Source: Astropecten irregularis (taxonomy: Eukaryota > Echinodermata > Asteroidea > Paxillosida > Astropectinidae). Taken from it: DNA of 64,000 nt. The position numbers were made by a program, and so were the translations under genes. The stretch covers positions 16,876,528 to 16,940,527 of the forward strand of contig OZ020253.1 in the NCBI GenBank assembly GCA_963971285.1, read 5' to 3'. Each line of letters opens with the position of its first letter. Within the stretch, counting starts at the first letter, position 1. Below are positions 55,301 to 63,025 of this stretch, one piece after another. The notes under the pieces were generated by a model. It saw only the letters and a program-made list of their open reading frames with translations, was not told the origin of the DNA and searched no databases.

Positions 55301-57798
55301 ATTTCCACGCCCATTACGATTCCAACGAACTGGAAGGGGACTCGGAGTGTATGATGAACGGAAACTTCGGACGATTCTGCCGGTAGGTGTAGTTGGCCGC
55401 CAGAGGGCGCCAGACTGCTTTTTCGATGACTTCAAAATTACACGTTTCATTTTCAAAGGGCTGCGGTGACCTCCATGCTTGAAATTGCAACTTGTTGGGA
55501 TGTTTGAAAAGGAGGTAAATTAACTGTATAAGTTGGGTCTGTTGGAAGAAATGGTTTACCTGCCAGTGTACTATAGTAGGTTGTGTACTTTGTGAATGTG
55601 GATAGTTCAAAATATTGGGATTGTGAACTATATGGGTTCAAAACATAAGGAAATGAAAACTTGAGTCACTTAACAAAAATTTGTTTTCCTTTTCAAGTTT
55701 GGGAACCCAGTAATCCAGTAACCGTCCCCAAAATGTTTGCTGACAAAGTGACTTAAATGTTCGCCTGTGTTTTGTATTACATTTTTTTTTCATTTGAATG
55801 TTTCGGACATGGCTTAGTCTACTCTGGCCAAATATGTCTGCCCATGAATTTATGTGGAGTAGGCATTTTATACTGGAACAGTAACCCCCCAGTCCAAGCA
55901 TAGATGATTGAGGATTTAGCTTAATAGCTCTATGGTTCAAGACTCAGTAAAAATAGTTATTTCTTTTTACAAGGTTTATGACGGTCTTATACTACCTTGA
56001 TGACGATGTCAGTGGAGGAGAAACAGCTTTTCCCATTGCAGATAACGACACATACTCTGAACGGGTGAGTAAAATAGATTAACCAATGATGGCTTATATG
56101 CGGCCACCACTTGTGTACCATTTGAGGCTAGAATCACTGTGGCGGCCACACTTAAAAGGTAGAGGACAGCCTACAGGATTGGTAACTTACCCAAACAGAA
56201 ATGTTCACAGATTTATTTTAAGTATGAAGTTTGTGCTGGTAGAAACATACCGTTAAAATATTTCCGCCTGAAATGGTGTATTTATCCAGAAATTAGCATA
56301 AAAGACCGAAAACAGTTTTGATCTTGGGGTAAGATCAAAACCATTTTTTATGTTTTATAAGAAAAATTGAGTTGGTTTTTGTTCTCTTTTCTCATGAATC
56401 TGATGTCCGAGTCAGATTGAGCTCAAATTTTCACAGTTTTATCATTTTATGTACATGCTGGATCAGACAAAGTGTGGGTGCTCAGGCTGTTCTGTAACCT
56501 TTACCAATCATGTATTATACATTTAACTTTCAACTCCACTATAGTATTGCTTCAAGAAAGTTGAGCAGGAGAGCAACATTTTCTTAGTGGAGAAGCTTCT
56601 TTTAAGGGAATGCAAAATAACCTCGACAATGCTGTTACAGAATGACCACCTCTTTGTAGAGATTAGGTACAAGCCTTACTCACACTTGTTTTAAATTCAT
56701 TATATGGTGTCTGTATCTTTGAAACTTCTCATTTTGGTTGTTTCGAACAATTTTCCAGGCAACAAAAACAGAGATATTTGACCTGAGTGATCACTGCCAC
56801 GATGCAAACTTGTTCATCAAGCCAGAGAAAGGCAAAGCCGTCATGTGGTACAACCATTACATCAACCAGACTACAGGTAAGCAAATCCACAAAGCGAGGG
56901 CGCTCTGCTGGACAATATTGATTCCATACACCGTTGCATGCACCAGCAAGAAGTTGTTGCAGTCATATCATGATCCACAGACCAAGTTTGCCAGTATTGA
57001 GAAAATTGGTCTGATGCATATGAATGTATTGTCTTTCTGGTCGTTGTTATACAACACTTCAGGAACTAGCTACTGGTCAGACCATAGAGCTAGACCTTGT
57101 TCTATGGTCAGACCTTACCGCTGAGAAGCTAGGGCAGGTATGGGCTTGGCCTGGGCTCTTGGGCTTCTGTAATTCCCTAGCATTGAACTATCAACTTCAG
57201 GCCCTGATCTTTCCTGGATCCTTGTTAGTACTGACTTGATTAACAGATTAAATTGAATGAATAGTATCCAGAAGCAATTACTTTATTGATTTTGAGCCTC
57301 TCTTTTGTGTTGTGTTCAAAGCTAGCTAAGTAATAGAAGGAGGATTTCAGGCCTGGGCCTGGCCAGGCTTTTCAATGTCTGGGTCTGACCAGAATTTCAA
57401 AGCCATAAATCTTACTCATATTTCTTAAATTTTTAGTAGGTATCAGCTGGAATTCAGTGTTTAAGTGCTGTAACAATAAATTAATTACTTTCCAATCCTC
57501 CATTTCAGGCTGGATGGGCGATCTCAACCTCTTCTCCTTACACGGTGGATGCGAAGTTCTCAAAGGCACCAAATGGATTGCCAACAACTGGATCTGGGTG
57601 GACGACTCTTACGAGCGACAGCTGGAATACCTGAGGAACGTGGAACAAAGTCATCACGAGGAACAAAACCAAGTTGTGCCGTCCGAGAAACTCTCAATGC
57701 CCCAGGAACGGGATACCACCGAGGCAGACATGGACAGTCAACTGAACAAGGTACAGGACGTAAAGCCGCAGACTTGCTCAAACGCGGATGAACTGTGA
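31136..57798 (+). CDS. P4HTM: P4HTM-like transmembrane prolyl 4-hydroxylase, copy 2 (complete; nine exons)
   Basis: Exons 31136-31345, 42687-42768, 44635-44882, 48465-48754, 54202-54259, 55276-55382, 55974-56064, 56759-56876 and 57509-57798 join without a frame break (1494 nt, 497 residues; human P4HTM is about 500). Order of domains: short N-terminus, hydrophobic anchor at about residues 29-46, segment leading to FLTPEECDYII, acidic linker, EF-hand loop 1 (DVNNDLVLDTEE) and loop 2 (DPDSDGLLSLEE), then the 2-oxoglutarate dioxygenase domain with His309 and Asp311 (HAHYD), His413 (SLHGGC) and Lys423 (TKWIANNW). The layout implies a type II ER membrane protein with Ca2+-binding and catalytic parts in the lumen. 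The terminus is ADEL. All splice sites are GT-AG. The first ATG is used; a second ATG follows directly. Substrate and HIF role are inferred from the family. Confidence 0.95.
31418..31840. repeat. Family A, two truncated copies in tandem
   Basis: A short left-end piece (31418-31550) is followed by a longer copy starting at 31553 (TTAAAGGTAGTATCATTCTT) that loses its right end near 31840. Confidence 0.7.
31975..32314. repeat. Family B element (reverse)
   Basis: Contains GATGTCGGGGTAAGATCAAA, GTGACTCAGATGTCCGATTG and TTACCAATCACGTATTCATT. Confidence 0.7.
32308..32505 (+). repeat. SINE-tail fragment
   Basis: GATGCTTGCATCATTGGGCA ... GGCTTTGTGTTTGACTAGC ... GGAGTTGAGATGGTTTCAGG. The same order occurs at 1998-2115 and (inverted) at 63800-63960. 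Confidence 0.6.
32964..33123. repeat. A/B chimeric short element
   Basis: 160 bp: it starts with a family A end (TTAAAGGTAATTTCGTAGTT, then TTTTTGTCAAAGAAA) and continues directly as family B (GTCCGATTGAGCTCAAATTT ... CATGTATTATACCTTTAA). Confidence 0.7.
33645..33948. repeat. Family E and family F palindromes, neighbouring
   Basis: E at 33645-33794 (ends at GTGAAATCGGCCCC), F at about 33830-33948 (ends GTGAAATCGACCCC), 35 bp apart. Confidence 0.75.
36784..36885. repeat. Perfect hairpin with tRNA-like arms
   Basis: Arms 36784-36823 and 36846-36885 are perfect 40-nt reverse complements. Each carries GGTTCGAATCCCGCTCCAGT and CAACTTTTCTTTGTTC. The tRNA type differs from the 15.7 kb hairpin and equals the unit at 1-75. 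Confidence 0.85.
37862..38159. repeat. Family D palindromic element
   Basis: About 298 bp; left end GGCCCCAATTTCGAGGGATC, right end TAACGGATTCTATGAAATTG. Paired inner blocks GCGAAGAATTT and TTCTGCTAACG. Confidence 0.8.
39186..39556. repeat. Family A palindromic element (reverse)
   Basis: About 370 bp, ends TTAAAGGTACTATCATACTT and AAGTATGATATATACTTTAA. Confidence 0.8.
40453..40757. repeat. Family E and family F palindromes, abutting
   Basis: E at 40453-40605 and F at 40606-40757 share the junction GGCCCCAGGGGTCGATTT with no spacer. Confidence 0.85.
41726..41978. repeat. Family A, internally deleted
   Basis: Both ends are intact (TTAAAGGTAGTATCATACTT; GTACCTTTAA) but the centre is missing, leaving 253 bp. 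Such deletion forms are typical of non-autonomous elements. Confidence 0.75.
42162..42205 (+). repeat. TGATGA...GAAAC motif, second copy
   Basis: GTGATGACTAGAGTAGGCTG then GTCGAAACGTTGAGACC, matching the minus strand of 23035-23100. Confidence 0.4.
42687..42768 (+). CDS. P4HTM: P4HTM copy 2, exon 2
   Basis: 82 nt, acceptor ACCTTACAG, donor GTAAGG, entering in phase 0 and ending in phase 1. It encodes KGYIRDFTVEPNRVLQ then VETKALQPPIF, matching the human segment before FLTDEEC. The last base plus two bases of exon 3 form the Glu codon. Confidence 0.9.
43504..43870. repeat. Family A palindromic element (reverse)
   Basis: 367 bp, ends TTAAAGGTAGTGTCATACTT and GATACTACCTTTAA. Confidence 0.85.
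44223..44591. repeat. Family A palindromic element (reverse), next to exon 3
   Basis: 369 bp, ends AAAAGGTAGTATCATACTTT and GATACTACCTTTAA, 43 bp before exon 3 of P4HTM copy 2. Confidence 0.85.
44635..44882 (+). CDS. P4HTM: P4HTM copy 2, exon 3 (acidic linker, first half of EF-hand 1)
   Basis: 248 nt, acceptor ACATTTCAG, donor GTATGC. It encodes IREFLTPEECDYIIDQALRE, a spacer, a strongly acidic linker (DEEEEEVEAIEKPDG and more Asp/Glu), and VFHDLDVNNDL. The exon ends inside the 12-residue EF-hand loop 1. A family A palindrome ends 43 bp before the acceptor. Confidence 0.93.
44960..45262 (+). repeat. Family I dispersed repeat
   Basis: Shared blocks: CCAACCAACATGGCGGAAACT, CATTTCATAAACATT-like, TTTTGTACAGCTAT, ATGGAAAGTTTG and TTTGGCCGCCCA. 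The inverted partner is at 52510-52765. Confidence 0.65.
45572..45619 (+). repeat. Four tandem 12-bp units (ATGTTACCGAAA)
   Basis: Three exact units and one with a single change. It is preceded by degenerate TGTTGCCCA/CGGTAACATG phrases. Confidence 0.8.
46427..46533. repeat. Short GGATCC-rich palindrome
   Basis: About 107 bp from GGGCCTGTTTGTTTA to its complement. A relative lies at 62933-63025 with the same core GCGTACCCT(A/G)CATAGGA. Confidence 0.7.
48038..48385. repeat. Family A palindromic element, next to exon 4
   Basis: About 348 bp, ends TTAAAGGTAGTATCATACTT and AAAGTATGATATTTAA, 79 bp before exon 4 of P4HTM copy 2. Confidence 0.8.
48465..48754 (+). CDS. P4HTM: P4HTM copy 2, exon 4 (EF-hands)
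   Basis: 290 nt, acceptor TCAACTAG, donor GTATCA, ending in phase 2. It completes EF-hand loop 1 (VLDTEE) and holds loop 2 DPDSDGLLSLEE with Asp at 1, 3 and 5, Gly at 6 and Glu at 12, a textbook Ca2+-binding loop. The rest (ESKQAWLGQPGPATD...) leads to the dioxygenase domain. A family D palindrome begins only 15 bp after the donor and a family A element ends 79 bp before the acceptor. Confidence 0.94.
48770..49072. repeat. Family D palindromic element, next to exon 4 donor
   Basis: About 303 bp starting GGGCCCAATTTTATGGAATC and ending ACGGATTCCATGAAATTTGA. It starts 15 bp after the exon 4 donor. Confidence 0.8.
50458..50770. repeat. Family B element, right end lost
   Basis: Starts TTTAAAGGTGCAATGCATGA. 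It can be followed to the CATCTTTATACCCTGAGT region, where it stops without the terminal inverted repeat. Confidence 0.7.
51763..52061. repeat. Family D palindromic element
   Basis: About 299 bp; best preserved copy, GGCCCCAATTTCATGGAATC at left and its complement at right. Confidence 0.85.
52510..52765 (-). repeat. Family I dispersed repeat, inverted copy
   Basis: Read on the minus strand it aligns block by block with 44960-45262, at an estimated three-quarters identity by eye. Confidence 0.65.
53797..54113. repeat. Family A, shortened
   Basis: About 317 bp; part of the left half and part of the right end are missing. Confidence 0.7.
54202..54259 (+). CDS. P4HTM: P4HTM copy 2, exon 5
   Basis: 58 nt, acceptor ACTCTCCAG, donor GTATAA. 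It completes an Arg codon and encodes VVSLTKLPETIVHWSEQLQ, aligned with the human stretch [20 protein letters not shown]. The same size and phase occur in copy 1. Confidence 0.92.
54834..55208. repeat. Family A palindromic element (reverse), next to exon 6
   Basis: 375 bp, ends TTAAAGGTAGTATCATACTT and AAAGTATGATATTACCTGTAA, 67 bp before exon 6 of P4HTM copy 2. Confidence 0.85.
55276..55382 (+). CDS. P4HTM: P4HTM copy 2, exon 6 (iron-binding HxD motif)
   Basis: 107 nt, acceptor TTCCCCCAG, donor GTAGGT. It encodes [18 protein letters not shown] with iron ligands His (55312-55314) and Asp (55318-55320), then a short loop with two Cys (SECMMNGNFGRFCR). The loop is 13 residues shorter than in copy 1. 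Confidence 0.94.
55974..56064 (+). CDS. P4HTM: P4HTM copy 2, exon 7
   Basis: 91 nt, acceptor TTTTACAAG, donor GTGAGT. It encodes FMTVLYYLDDDVSGGETAFP and IADNDTYSER. Length and phases are the same as copy 1 exon 7. Confidence 0.94.
56152..56525. repeat. Family B element (reverse) in intron 7
   Basis: Contains GATCTTGGGGTAAGATCAAA and TTACCAATCATGTATTATAC. It starts about 90 bp after exon 7 of P4HTM copy 2. Confidence 0.75.
56759..56876 (+). CDS. P4HTM: P4HTM copy 2, exon 8
   Basis: 118 nt, acceptor TTTTCCAG, donor GTAAGC, ending in phase 1. It encodes ATKTEIFDLSDHCHDANLF and then [20 protein letters not shown]. The 3' half and the first 41 bases of the following intron nearly match copy 1. 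Confidence 0.94.
57509..57798 (+). CDS. P4HTM: P4HTM copy 2, exon 9 (end of catalytic domain)
   Basis: 290 nt, acceptor CCATTTCAG, stop TGA at 57796-57798. It encodes GWMGDLNLFSLHGGC (iron ligand His at 57541-57543) and [14 protein letters not shown], then a 62-residue polar tail rich in Glu and Gln that ends NADEL. ADEL fits the PROSITE-type ER retention pattern [KRHQSA]-[DENQ]-E-L. Confidence 0.94.
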
Positions 57799-58353
57799 CG
57801 TTTTTGAACTGTGTTTGCTTGACCCACGTTGCTCAACTGCTTTCTGTTCACACGCCAAAGAACACCATCTTCTGTGTAAAGCCTCAACATAACTCGATAT
57901 GTGTACAGCCTGTGAAATATTCCACTCGACACTCTGAAAATGTACTGAAAGCCATTTTGAAATGAATTTATGCTTTGAAAGCAAGTGCTCTGAATTTTGT
58001 ACTCAAAAGCTGCATCAGTAATGAATGTTAAAAGGCTATCAATTCCAAGCATAACTTAATTACTGTGCTGATTATTTTTCAACTCGCTGTTTTCTTTGGG
58101 TTGATTTGGCTGGCAGCCAAGGGCGCCCATGTAAGCCTGGCCCTGCTATTCGATCACGTTGAAGTCGCATTTCAGCACCCCAGCTGCGAGTAAGGATAAT
58201 TAGCCTCCCTGATTATTATTATTATTTATTATTATATATTAAAGTGTCGTATAGCTGTGGGATCTCTCCCACTAACAATATTGCACACAACTGAGGCAGC
58301 TTTTGGACGAAATTTGTAAAAAAACAAACTCAGCTTTTCGCATTATAAATAAA
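57799..58353 (+). other. P4HTM copy 2, probable 3' UTR and flank
   Basis: No coding content. The only canonical AATAAA nearby is at 58348-58353, after a truncated SINE relative (58095-58240) and a TTA microsatellite. The true poly(A) site is uncertain. Confidence 0.3.
58095..58240 (+). repeat. Truncated SINE (3' part)
   Basis: GGCTGGCAGCCAAGGGCGCC, TCGATCACGTTGAAGTCGCA and CAGCACCCCAGCTGC, then a TTA tail: the 3' body of the SINE at 27156-27477 in plus orientation. Confidence 0.65.
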
Positions 58354-59100
58354 TGAACAAACTCAAGTAGCTGGGTTTAGACAAAGAGATGTGAATATTT
58401 TTGACGTAATATATTATTCCGAGATCAATTTCAGTTGGCACTGGGTATACTATAAAGTACAAGTATAAGGATGAAGTGATGGCATTATGATTGAGATATA
58501 CGCACATGTATGAACCATATGCCCTACATGTTGATTATCAACAGGAATTTTCTTTCCAGTCCTATTAACCCCTTTCCCCGGTTGCCATGGTTAATGAGGC
58601 ATGTGAAACTGTCTTAATGAGTTGATATCATGGATGGAGAGGCACTCATCTGACTGATCCGACTGAGGCGCTGGTATTCGGTTGTAATTCATCAAGCTTA
58701 TTCAAGTGCAATGCCACTCCGATCTAGGCAGTGTGGAATGCATGCATTGCCACACATCATGTTAATCCATCTATACTTTATGGGAAGCTGGATTTCCTCT
58801 GCATAATCATGCAAAGTTCTGCATTATTTTTCTGTGTGCTTGCTCCATTTCCATTGCTGGTGATCGGATAATTTCTGCAGTATTTCACTTGGCTCGGAGA
58901 GAACGGACGCTAACTTGCCGTGGCACTTGAGGTCATGCGATGCTTCCGTGAATTGGGGCCGCCGAACCAAGCATTGTGCAGTGTGTTTACACGATGACAG
59001 CAGTACGGTCTGGGACTTTCATTATTTTTAGTTGGCTGTATTTGGCCAGCAAGCTACATGTGTACAACAGTTCTGGGTTTCCATCAACCTGTGTACACAC
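58354..59100. other. Intergenic, nothing recognised
   Basis: No gene or known repeat seen. Confidence 0.5.
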
Positions 59101-59102
59101 AA

Positions 59103-59342
59103 GGGCCAATTTCATAAAACTGTTAAGCACAAAAATTTGCTTAGCACAAAAATGTCTCGCCCAATAAAACAAACCACCATCCATTTGATATTCATGGTCA
59201 GCGTACAACAGCCAAAGAACAATCATAAGTGATACACAACACATGGACATTTGGTTGTTATTTACCCTGTTTTTATTAAGACAGAAATGTCATGCTGGCT
59301 TAGCAAATTTTTGTGCTTAACAGTTTTATGAAATTGGCCCCT
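59103..59342. repeat. Family C palindromic element (AACTGTTAAGCAC subtype)
   Basis: 240 bp, very close to the copy at 1181-1428. Confidence 0.85.
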
Positions 59343-60720
59343 GATCTTCAAAGTGCAATAGGTGTACAAGAGGAATTTAGACACATTTCAGGATATGGGT
59401 CATTTTACCAAATTGGTGGTATGAAAATAATTTACTGGTGTATTCCTTCATTTTTGGAGTGATATATTGATAAAGCAACTTTATTCATCAGCTGCAAGCA
59501 ATGCCTTAATCCTATAGTGACTGCCAGTACATAGGCTGAAAGCTGAACCAGAAAAAGAAAATTCAGTACAAATTTGAAGTTCTTAGGGGCCTACGATAAC
59601 CTATAGGTCATTCCACCAAGTTGGGTCTTGATTTGTGATAGTGTCCCTGCTACTACATGTATGTACATCAGTGACCTTGCATCCTTCACTATTCCTTAGT
59701 TGATGGTGCACATTCGCTGTTCTTCAACTTGGACTTGAATGAAGTCTTGATCAACTAGTTCCTTGAACAGGGAGATACAAGTCATTGTACAGTAAATGAT
59801 TTGATGAGATGTAACAAGGGCACCTAAGACACCAATACTCACAGAGTCAAGGATGTCAAAAGAAGAGCCCAAAATTTGTGTAATGACCCATATACTTCTA
59901 TGACCTCTCTTTTCAGAGAGATTTCCTCTAGCCTGGAGCAAAAAAATACACAAATTTATTGATTTTATCTAATTCTTTATTTTGTCTTATTTTAAAATCA
60001 TTGTCCTTTGAAGGTCAGAAATTGCATGCGAAATCCGAGAAAAAAACATTGCAAGCTATAGTTTGAATGGAGAAAATGAAGAAAGGGTGTACTATTATAT
60101 GGTACATTGTTAATCTTTTCTGCAGGGTGAAGATGTGAATATTGTGCCTGAGTGACGAGTTATAATAAATCATTCCAGTCAACATGCACATCTGTGTCAA
60201 TCCGTCTCCTTCAGTGTTGTAGTCGAGACCTGAAAGTCTGAGACCGAGGCCAAGACCAAGACTGCCAAAAGAGGTCTCGAGACGGTCTCGAGACTGAGAC
60301 CAGGTCTCGAGACCTACAACACTGGTCTCCTTACAGGAGTGTTAATCCAAGAATTGCAGGAAAATATCGGCCTGAGAAGTGGTTCTGCCAGTCATTACAA
60401 CAATGTAAGGAATCACTCGCACTCCAGTGGAAGCCTACAGACATTAGAGTAATTTCTTCACCCATGGGCATCATCACTGACTGAGAGGAGGGATGTGTTC
60501 AGGAGTGTATGACCGCTCTACACAAAGGTTCTTGTCCTGTCGGCCGAATTGTGTTGCTGTCAGCGGAAAGTGGACACTGGACATCAACTGACCCATCCTC
60601 AACAACTGCACACAGCCAATTGGTCTATAGGCATTTGTCTTGACCCTAACCCAGATGCATACCACTCATGGTTTGCCCTGTGGTAAGTGTAACATCTTGC
60701 ATACCACAATACACCACAGT
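59343..60720. other. Intergenic between the two convergent genes
   Basis: No gene recognised. A GAGACC/GGTCTC-rich patch with nested short palindromes lies at 60220-60325, and CCACAGTGTAT/ACCACAATAC phrases near 60700. Confidence 0.5.
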
Positions 60721-60723
60721 GTA

Positions 60724-60729
60724 TTTATT
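60724..60729 (-). promoter_or_regulatory. Polyadenylation signal AATAAA for the NXNL2-like gene
   Basis: TTTATT on the plus strand reads AATAAA on the minus strand, about 180 nt downstream of the stop codon. Distance and sequence are typical; usage is not proven. Confidence 0.45.
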
Positions 60730-60907
60730 GTGGTAATATGTGCGGTTTACGATCTAGTTCCCCCTGTGGAGACTGTGGTAATGTGTTGTAAGCAGCACTT
60801 GTCTTGCATTGTAAGTGTAGAGGGTCAGAGTTTATGACACATTCCCTACTCTGCCCACCTCGATGACATTCGGCCATTTCTCCATCCCGAGTAGGTCAGA
60901 CTCGTGG

Positions 60908-61061
60908 TTACATCTTGTCCATTCCCTGCGACCAGGCCGTGAAGCAGGACACTCCCCGATCCTGTATGTGCTTGCGTCCTAGTGGCGTGATAACGTCGCC
61001 GTTGGGCTTGACGATCAGCAACTGGGGTATGGCATTGACGCTGTATCTCTCCTTCAGTTCA
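60908..61061 (-). CDS. NXNL2: NXNL2-like, exon 2
   Basis: One base completes an Asn codon, then 50 codons (ELKERYSVNAIPQLLIVKPN and on) and stop TAA. It holds the cis-Pro loop and the last strands and helix of the fold. Confidence 0.92.
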
Positions 61062-61736
61062 CTGTGTAAGCAGTAAGAAATCCAACACAAAGAGGTAAAT
61101 GGGGAGTTTACAAAGACAACGCAATGCACCAACTTTGCTTTTAAAAGTGGAAGCAAATAGATTATAAATAAGACTATGCATGAAGCTATAAATGAAGCTA
61201 TGCATGGTGGAATCGGCCTAAAAATGGGCAATAGGGCTCCGCACTTATGACGTCACATTCAGATGTTTGGACAAACAAGTCACATGTTGCCCAATTAACT
61301 TACACGTAAACGTTTTGAAATTTGTCAAAACATCTGGGTAACTATAGCTGTCGATATAAAGGATGTACATGTATTCTATAAATAGCTCTAGCGCAGAGCC
61401 CTATTGCATTGAAAATGAAGACAACATGTTAATTATTTACTTGATCAAAGCATCACCGAATGGAATAAACAGCCAGTCTCCATGGTCGCTGGTTACATAA
61501 TTCCTCAAGTCTTCGGCAGTCTTGTCAAAGGACACAAAGACCACTTCAAAGGGTGCCCCCCTGGTCTTGAGTTCATCGTAGACATCCCGTAGCAGCGGAG
61601 TGAACTGCTTGCACGGTGGACACCAGGATGCTGAGAAATACAGTCCCACTACCTTCTCCTGTAGATTGGCCTCCTGTGCAGGGATATCAGCCGTGGTCTT
61701 GCTGGAGAGGGTGCGATCTTGGAACAGATCGGCCAT
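60908..61736 (-). CDS. NXNL2: Nucleoredoxin-like protein 2-like (two exons: 61441-61736 and 60908-61061)
   Basis: On the minus strand an ATG at 61736 opens a 296-nt exon (donor GTAAAT). After a 379-nt intron, a 154-nt exon (acceptor TTACACAG) ends at TAA (60908-60910). The joined product has 149 residues; human NXNL2 has about 156. It is a tryparedoxin/nucleoredoxin-type thioredoxin fold: strand VVGLYFSAS, redox site WCPPC (Cys39, Cys42), FEVVFVSFDKT, GDWLFIPFGDALI, then NAIPQLLIVKPNGDVIT with the cis-proline (Pro111) and a C-terminal helix. The intron position matches my recollection of vertebrate NXNL2. The family acts in thiol redox protection (rod-derived cone viability factor group in vertebrates). 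NXNL1 is longer and less similar. It is convergent with P4HTM copy 2, whose stop lies about 3.1 kb away. Confidence 0.9.
61441..61736 (-). CDS. NXNL2: NXNL2-like, exon 1
   Basis: 98 codons plus two bases, from ATG to donor AA|GTAAAT. It carries the N-terminal helix, the WCPPC active site and the next strands. A purine at -3 supports this ATG as the start. Confidence 0.92.
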
Positions 61737-62930
61737 GTTGTTGGAGGGAAAATCACTTGCAGGTCTGGTAGCAGGAAAGTCTGTTTCAGGTGCTAAACTG
61801 CGGCCAATGCTGGTGACAATGCAAGATAATAAGTCGTTTTAAGTGAGTATGAAATATTTCACAGAAAAATAGGTCCACGCACTAACTTGAAAACACAGTA
61901 GCTCCAGAAATGTTTTGCTCGTCAAAATGAGGTTAACAACAAAGAGATGTTTCATGCATAGGCCTATTCCATGATGATCCAGCGGCCTAGGTTCTGTTAC
62001 AGGTGTACTAAAATAAGTTGCAATGAATGATCGTAACCCTTGGTCTGACATGGGAACTGGGACCTTACCTCCATGATCAGACCAAGGGTTATGATCATCG
62101 CATTAGGTCCCACTCCCAGTCCCAATGTCAGACCAAGGTTTACGATTGCAACAAGGTGTACTAAGTAGTATTGGTATGCTACAATATTTTAGTAAGCCGT
62201 AATGACTAACGTAATGGGTGCCGAATGGTAGGCCTAAGCTGTTTACTTTCCATTCTGCATTCATTTCCTTTTTATTTCAACAATCATTGTGACGTACCAC
62301 TACCAGGCATGGAGAACAGCAGAATTCACGTGTGCAGCAGAGAATAATTCCTTCCTCGACACATTTTTCTTGTTATTTTCTGCCGAAGTTCCACACTAGA
62401 ACAGCCAAAACCGTTTCTTAGCAGCTGGCTTACCTTGACACTTGCCATGTAAACAGAATGAAGAAGAATCAATGATTAGAATGACTAGCGCCCTCTTGTG
62501 ACGAACACAGCATGTGAAAAAATCATCACCACGCGTGAAATACAAAAACATGTCCGATTTTGACAGTACTTAGCACTGATCATTAAATTATTTCCTTTGT
62601 AGAAGTTTGTTCTGAGACATCATTTCCCATACTTCGTTTAGATATTAATGATAAGACGGTGCTCAATTCTGCAGGGATTTCTCTGGCGATTCTCAGGTAA
62701 GCTTAAAGAAAGTTTTGACACGAAAATAATTATCATGATGTCAACAATGCTGAGTAACTTTTGACAAGGGACATGACAAGAGGTCAACAACCGGCACAGT
62801 ACACTATGGCATGGCACTGAGTGTATGGTATTTTGTATTTGGTTAATTGGTTAATGACAATGCCCAGCACTTATATTAGTTATAAATAAGCACAGCAGCA
62901 GCATATTGAGCATAATAGATGCTAGAGACT
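61737..62930. other. Upstream region of the NXNL2-like gene
   Basis: Contains a possible 5' exon (62434-62500), paired TTGGTCTGACAT / ATGTCAGACCAAG phrases at 62038-62140 and a CTCF-like TAGCGCCCTCTTGTG at 62486-62500. No other gene seen. Confidence 0.4.
62434..62500 (-). other. Possible 5' untranslated exon of the NXNL2-like gene
   Basis: On the minus strand a strong donor (CAAG|GTAAGC) lies about 0.7 kb upstream of the NXNL2 start codon. Spliced to either AG near 61780-61810, the short ATG frame in it hits a stop before the NXNL2 ATG, so it would be untranslated. The right edge is arbitrary. Confidence 0.25.
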
Positions 62931-62932
62931 AG

Positions 62933-63025
62933 GGGCCCGTTTGTTTAACGCAAAGGATAGCGTACCCTGCATAGGACATGGATCCGCAAATCTGGGATCC
63001 TGTGCATTAAATAAACAGGCCCCAG
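62933..63025. repeat. Short GGATCC-rich palindrome, second copy
   Basis: From GGGGCCCGTTTGTTTAA to TTAAATAAACAGGCCCC; relative of 46427-46533. Confidence 0.7.
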
